Assembly: GCA_031277215.1 (NCBI GenBank)
Contig: JAITMR010000044.1
Span: 1-41,805, forward strand
Source: Burkholderiales bacterium
Lineage (GTDB): Bacteria; Pseudomonadota; Gammaproteobacteria; Burkholderiales; Casimicrobiaceae
Length of the DNA stretch: 41,805 nucleotides
Direction: 5' to 3'
Below, in pieces: positions 38,594 through 41,805 of this stretch. The number at the start of each line of letters is the position of its first letter. The stretch's first letter is position 1. The notes under the pieces are model-generated. The model saw only the letters and a list, made by a program, of their open reading frames with translations. It was not told where the DNA came from and searched no databases. A program made the position numbers and the translations under genes.

Positions 38594-38965
38594 ATGAAAA
38601 ACATTAAAGAGACGGTAATGCAATTTTTTGCAAAGTATTTTCCAAGCTGGAAAGCGCTGTCGGACAAGGCGCGGACGGGGGTGTTGATCGTTGCGACGCT
38701 GTTGCTGCTGTGGTGGTTGCGTGAGGTGCTTGCGGGCGCGGTGCAGTGGTTGGCTGCTGGCGCGATCATTATGCTGGCGTCAGGAACAATCGCCTACTGG
38801 ACTGATCGCAGCATGTATCGTGATTCTCGGCCTCACGAAATTCCGTGGAGCGAAAACCCGAAAGCGCGGATGTTTGCAGAAACGAGGCGCTTCGCTATTT
38901 TTGTGTTAACCGTGCTGGTGCTAACGTTTTGGTATCGCGCTGCGCCCATTTTTGCCGTTTCTTGA
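38594..38965 (+). CDS. Putative holin
   Basis: The 123-residue protein has membrane segments at about 28-60 (VLIVATLLLLWWLREVLAGAVQWLAAGAIIML, one or two helices) and 99-116 (RFAIFVLTVLVLTFWYRAA). Position right before the endolysin and Rz genes supports a holin that permeabilises the inner membrane. No specific holin family is evident. ATG follows GAGGA at 11 nt. Confidence 0.65.
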   Translation: MKNIKETVMQFFAKYFPSWKALSDKARTGVLIVATLLLLWWLREVLAGAVQWLAAGAIIMLASGTIAYWTDRSMYRDSRPHEIPWSENPKARMFAETRRFAIFVLTVLVLTFWYRAAPIFAVS

Positions 38966-38980
38966 ACACGAGGCAGAAGA

Positions 38981-39679
38981 ATGGTTCAAAAATCACGATT
39001 TTTGATACTTGTCGCGCTGGTCGCAGCGTGTACACCTGACGTTGCCGACGTGGTAGAGGTTTCGCCGGAGGTGGTTGTCGCGCCTCCGGTTGAAGCAACC
39101 ACCGAGGAATCCTTGACAGTTGGCAAGCCGCCAGCAGCGGCAGAAAAGTACCGCGACACTCTCACGCGCTACTCTCTGATGATCTGGGGGCTTAACGCGC
39201 CCATCGCAACGTTCGCCGCTCAGATTGAGCAGGAAAGCGCGTGGAAGCCGGATGCTGTGTCGCGTGTCGGCGCTGAGGGCATGGCGCAGTTCATGCCCGC
39301 GACCGGCGCGTGGATTGTCGAGATGTATCCGCAGCTAGGAAAACATGAGCCTTACAATCCGGCGTGGGCGATGCGGGCGATGGTGCAGTACAACCAGCAC
39401 CTGTACCGTCGCGTTCAGCGACCAACGGCGTCGGAGTGTGATCGCATCGCATTTACACTGCGTGCGTACAACGGCGGCGAGGTGAGGCTTAATCGTGAGC
39501 GTGATATGTGCGCTGCTGCCGATGGTTGCGATGCAGGCGTGGCGTTCGGTGGCGTCGAGCAATACAACGCTGGACGCAGCGCGGGAAATCACCGCGAAAA
39601 CACACAGTACCCTCGCAGAATTTTGTTGACGCTCGAACAGAAGTATCAAGCGTGGGGGCGGCGATCATGCGAAACTTGA
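38981..39679 (+). CDS. Lytic transglycosylase endolysin with lipoprotein signal
   Basis: The 232-residue protein has an SLT (GH23) domain: catalytic E85 in QIEQESAWKPDA, then RVGAEGMAQFMPAT (97-108) and AYNGG (162-166), all typical. It cleaves the glycan strand of the cell wall. The N-terminus ends in a lipobox VAAC with C17, followed by a Val/Pro-rich linker (18-50), so it may be exported and lipid-anchored, unlike usual cytoplasmic endolysins. The Rz gene overlaps its end. Confidence 0.85.
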   Translation: MVQKSRFLILVALVAACTPDVADVVEVSPEVVVAPPVEATTEESLTVGKPPAAAEKYRDTLTRYSLMIWGLNAPIATFAAQIEQESAWKPDAVSRVGAEGMAQFMPATGAWIVEMYPQLGKHEPYNPAWAMRAMVQYNQHLYRRVQRPTASECDRIAFTLRAYNGGEVRLNRERDMCAAADGCDAGVAFGGVEQYNAGRSAGNHRENTQYPRRILLTLEQKYQAWGRRSCET

Positions 39680-40221
39680 TGCTCTCAGCGCTCATTTCGT
39701 TGATCGTCGGAGCTGTCGGTGGCGGGTGGTTTTTTTACGAGCGCGGGAAATCCGCTGGCGAGATTGCGTCAGGAAAAAAGCTCAATGAGTTTTACGAGGG
39801 CGTTTTGCGTGATCGCGCAAACGAGTTGTCGCTTACGATTGAAAAATTTGAGGAAGCGAAAAGTGAAAATGAACGATTGCGGAAAATTTCTCGAACGTTT
39901 GAAAAACAAAGCAATGATCGCCGCGCTGCTCTCGACATTGCTCTTAACAGCTTGCGCGTCGTCAACGCCGCGAGTAGTAGTGGTTCCGTGCCCGGAGCTT
40001 CCGCCAGCGCCACCGATCCTGATGCAACCGCCGCACAATGCCGATCTTGTGCCGCCGAACTTGAGGCCGTGACGCGCCGCGCTGCGCACGACGCGCTGAC
40101 GGTTCTTGAGTGGCAGAAATTTTACGAGGACATCAGGAGCGGCGATTTTTCGGAAATGTCAGAAAAAAACGGCCTCTCAGATCGCCTCACACGCGATTTA
40201 AATTTCGCTGGGGGGGGGTAA
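39667..40221 (+). CDS. Inner-membrane spanin, Rz-like
   Basis: The 184-residue protein has one N-terminal membrane helix (LMLSALISLIVGAVGGGWFFY, 4-24) followed by a coiled coil in the periplasm, a Cys-containing stretch (CRSCAAELEAVTRRAA) and a polar tail, as in Rz. It fuses inner and outer membranes with Rz1 in the last step of lysis. Start ATG lies within the transglycosylase 3' end. The last codons are a nine-G run (40210-40218). Confidence 0.75.
   Translation: MRNLMLSALISLIVGAVGGGWFFYERGKSAGEIASGKKLNEFYEGVLRDRANELSLTIEKFEEAKSENERLRKISRTFEKQSNDRRAALDIALNSLRVVNAASSSGSVPGASASATDPDATAAQCRSCAAELEAVTRRAAHDALTVLEWQKFYEDIRSGDFSEMSEKNGLSDRLTRDLNFAGGG
39869..40072 (+). CDS. Outer-membrane spanin lipoprotein, Rz1-like (embedded)
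   Basis: Wholly inside the Rz gene in another frame, the 67-residue protein has a signal sequence (MIAALLSTLLL) and lipobox LTAC with C29, followed by a Pro-rich mature part (VPCPELPPAPPILMQPP), the standard Rz1 form. An ATG at 39914 would also leave the signal intact; 39869 has GAGGAAG upstream at 12 nt. Confidence 0.85.
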   Translation: MNDCGKFLERLKNKAMIAALLSTLLLTACASSTPRVVVVPCPELPPAPPILMQPPHNADLVPPNLRP

Positions 40222-40246
40222 TACCCACCGAAACAGGACGGCGACC

Positions 40247-40272
40247 GCGTAGGGTGCACGAACACCCAACGC
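40247..40272. repeat. GCGT-GGGTG hairpin repeat
   Basis: GCGT-a-GGGTG and CACCC-a-ACGC form a 9-bp stem with one A-A mismatch and a CACGAA loop. It is of the widespread GGGTGCACGAA-type intergenic repeats. No T-tract. It lies in the 138-nt gap between Rz and the Dam-type gene. Confidence 0.5.
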
Positions 40273-40359
40273 GGCCAGCCGAAATGCAGAACGAGCCTGC
40301 AAATCAACCCAAGGCCGTCGCCCCGGTACCGGAGCAACGCTAGTTTACAGGATTTGCAA

Positions 40360-41193
40360 ATGGCTGCCGAAACCAACTATCAGACCGTGTGCCCGGTCGC
40401 TAACCCCATTGTGAAGTGGGTGGGCGGTAAGCGACGTTTGGCTGACCGGCTCATCCCCCTTTTTCCTTCGCACGAGTGCTACGTCGAGTTATTCTGTGGC
40501 GGTGCTGCGCTCTATTTTCTCAGGCCGGTTCCGGCCAAGGTTGAAGTTCTGAACGACATCAACGGCGAGCTTGTGAATCTCTATCGTGTCGTGCAGCACC
40601 ACCTCGAAGAATTCGTGCGGCAATTCAAATGGGCGTTGTCGAGCCGCGAAATTTTCAAGTGGTATCAGATCACGCGCCCGGAAACGTTGACCGACATTCA
40701 ACGGGCAGCGCGATTTTTTTATTTGCAGCAGTACGCATTCGGTGGCAAGGTCAGCGGACAAACATTCGGCACAACCACTACCGCGCCGCCGATCAACCTC
40801 TGTCGTATCGAGGAAAACCTGTCGGCGGCACACCTGCGCCTCGCGGGAACGATCATCGAGAATCTTCCGTGGGCGGAATGTTTGGAACGCTATGATCGCG
40901 CTCACACATTTTTTTATTGTGACCCGCCATACTGGCAAACCGAAGGCTACGGTGTGCCATTCGAGTTTGAACAGTACGAGTTATTGGCGGCGGCGATGCG
41001 CGGCTGCAAAGGGCGCATCATGCTGTCTATCAACGACCATCCCGACATCCGGCGCGTTTTCGCGGGCGATGGGCTGCACGTGTCCGACCTCAAAATACGC
41101 TACGCGGTCTCTGGCAACGAGGGCGAACGCACGGAAGTCGGAGAGCTGGTTGTAACCAATTGGGATACTGCCTCAGGTTGTGGGCTTTTTTGA
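40360..41193 (+). CDS. Dam-type adenine DNA methyltransferase (D12 class)
   Basis: The 277-residue enzyme has KWVGGKRRL (19-27) and ELFCGGAAL (43-51) for S-adenosylmethionine binding, and catalytic DPPYW (188-192), the alpha-class order of Dam-like N6-adenine methylases. The recognition domain (about 60-170) contains the family's YYRFN-type helices in altered form. ATG follows AGGATTTGCAA; the TTG at 40354 is less likely. Together with the beta-class methylase the prophage carries two DNA methylases. Confidence 0.92.
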   Translation: MAAETNYQTVCPVANPIVKWVGGKRRLADRLIPLFPSHECYVELFCGGAALYFLRPVPAKVEVLNDINGELVNLYRVVQHHLEEFVRQFKWALSSREIFKWYQITRPETLTDIQRAARFFYLQQYAFGGKVSGQTFGTTTTAPPINLCRIEENLSAAHLRLAGTIIENLPWAECLERYDRAHTFFYCDPPYWQTEGYGVPFEFEQYELLAAAMRGCKGRIMLSINDHPDIRRVFAGDGLHVSDLKIRYAVSGNEGERTEVGELVVTNWDTASGCGLF

Positions 41194-41241
41194 TGGAAAC
41201 AACAAAGATTGATATAAGTCAAAAAAATAGGCTAAAAACCC

Positions 41242-41269
41242 TTGACATTACACTCAATGAGTGTAAAAT
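41242..41269 (+). promoter_or_regulatory. Promoter with perfect 19-bp palindromic operator
   Basis: TTGACA (41242-41247) and TAAAAT (41264-41269) are 16 nt apart. The spacer is filled by a perfect palindrome TTACACTCA-A-TGAGTGTAA (41248-41266). A repressor there would block polymerase. No matching repressor gene lies in the window. Confidence 0.75.
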
Positions 41270-41334
41270 TAACTCATGGATCAAATCAGATCCACCCGAC
41301 GCCACCCGGTAGGTGGCTCCGAAAAGGACGTAAA

Positions 41335-41499
41335 ATGAAACTGGATCGAAATATGTTAGAGCTTACGAAAATCGAAGCCGAAATCGTCAAGATGCTGGCG
41401 GAGACCTCAAAAATAAACCGTGAGGCGCGCTGGTATCCGTTGTTTGCGGCAGCAGCCCTCATCGGAGCCGGAGCAGCATTAGCCAAACTTTTCATGTGA
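41335..41499 (+). CDS. Small membrane protein, 54 residues
   Basis: The ATG follows AAGGA by 6 nt. A charged amphipathic N-terminal helix (MLELTKIEAEIVKMLAETSKINREARW) is followed by a single membrane span (YPLFAAAALIGAGAALAKLF). The 5' leader of about 60 nt holds a GCCACC/GGTGGC hairpin (41301-41317). Similar short proteins are found in proteobacterial prophages; role unknown. It probably has its own regulation and may be expressed in the lysogen. Confidence 0.65.
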   Translation: MKLDRNMLELTKIEAEIVKMLAETSKINREARWYPLFAAAALIGAGAALAKLFM

Positions 41500-41507
41500 C
41501 AACAACA

Positions 41508-41527
41508 GGCGGCCAGAAATGGCCGCC
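41508..41527. repeat. GGCGGCCA/TGGCCGCC hairpin
   Basis: A perfect 8-bp stem with a GAAA loop just after the small membrane protein gene. No T-tract follows, so it may act as a processing or stability element between the two small genes. Confidence 0.5.
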
Positions 41528-41573
41528 ATCCCAACGCACACCAGGGCGTATCTGGCCTCTTAGGAGATCAATA

Positions 41574-41805
41574 ATGGCACACTACACCATCACACACGCA
41601 TGCGGGCATAAGGATACCATAGCGCTTTTCGGTCCTCACGCCGCCCGCGACAAAAGAATCGAGCACATGGAAAACGAGCTTTGCCCGGCATGTTGGGCAG
41701 AGAAATCGCGTAATGCAGATGTATCTCACGGACTTCCTGCGCTTAAGGGCAGCGACAAACAAGTTGCTTGGGCAAGCGAGATTCGGCAAGAGGTATTGCC
41801 GGGCA
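41574..41805 (+). CDS. Conserved small cysteine-pair protein, 3' end beyond window
   Basis: An ATG behind TAGGAG opens a frame that continues past the window end (77 codons visible). It starts MAHYTITHACGHKDTIALFGPHAARD and has C-P-A-C-W (LCPACW), then GLPALKGSDKQVAWASEIRQEV. The CGH and CPxCW pairs suggest a zinc site; the GSDKQVAWAEKIR-like ending recurs in a family of unknown function common in bacterial mobile DNA. Partial; the stop is not seen. Confidence 0.7.
   Translation, partial: MAHYTITHACGHKDTIALFGPHAARDKRIEHMENELCPACWAEKSRNADVSHGLPALKGSDKQVAWASEIRQEVLPG

Noticed and set aside
40247-40272. Right attachment site of the prophage
   Set aside because: No similarity to the tRNA-Thr 3' end; it is a common hairpin repeat, and phage-like genes continue past it.

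Overview
The window looks like the chromosome of a betaproteobacterium of roughly 50-53% GC carrying most of a lambdoid, long-tailed (siphovirus-type) prophage inserted in a tRNA-Thr gene. The host assignment rests on the order HIT - tatA - tatB - tatC - sspA - sspB, on SspB ending in a ClpX-tethering tail, and on intergenic repeats of a kind common in this class. The petABC (cytochrome bc1) genes that usually lie between tatC and sspA in betaproteobacteria are absent here.

Host part (1-4384): the 3' end of an IS3-type transposase, a repeat-rich intergenic stretch holding a frameshifted SEC-C-motif gene (465-745, minus), then HIT, tatABC, sspA, sspB and tRNA-Thr(UGU). The prophage integrase starts inside the prophage and ends inside the tRNA on the opposite strand. 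No second copy of the tRNA 3' end is visible, so the right attachment site lies beyond 41805.

Phage early left region (4320-13371, mostly minus): integrase, excisionase-like protein, DNA methyltransferase, ASCH-domain protein, Lar-like protein, exonuclease, DUF4406 protein, DUF2303 protein and many small unknowns, many joined by ATGA/GTGA overlaps. They are read from a leftward promoter/operator at 13327-13371. Embedded in this operon on the opposite strand are a HigBA/RelE-like toxin-antitoxin pair (11045-11660) and a conserved gene with its own promoter (12324-12647). A 140-nt intergenic stretch (9118-9261) can fold into a multibranched RNA.

Immunity region (13327-15100): a LexA/CI-like repressor and, directly downstream in the position of lambda rex, a membrane protein of unknown function. 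They are flanked by leftward and rightward promoters sharing the operator core TTGTGATAAT. The Cro-like gene starts at the predicted transcription start (leaderless), as does the toxin.

Replication and switch to late expression (15192-19056): CII-like regulator, HTH protein, Toprim primase, SF3-type helicase, an iteron-like cluster (about 11 copies of YTTACRGGTY, 18324-18562) that may be the phage origin, then a Q-like regulator followed by a promoter and terminator arranged like lambda PR'-tR'.

Late region (19058-41193, plus): HNH nuclease, P27-type small and large terminase, HK97-type portal, ClpP-like protease and capsid, connector and tail completion proteins, tail tube, tail chaperones with a clear -1 frameshift signal, a 1566-residue tape measure, tail tip proteins, a glycine-rich fibre, a lysis cassette (two membrane proteins, lipoprotein-type transglycosylase, Rz/Rz1) and a Dam-type methylase. 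The end (41242-41805) holds a small membrane protein gene under a palindromic operator and a truncated small protein gene, probably accessory cargo.
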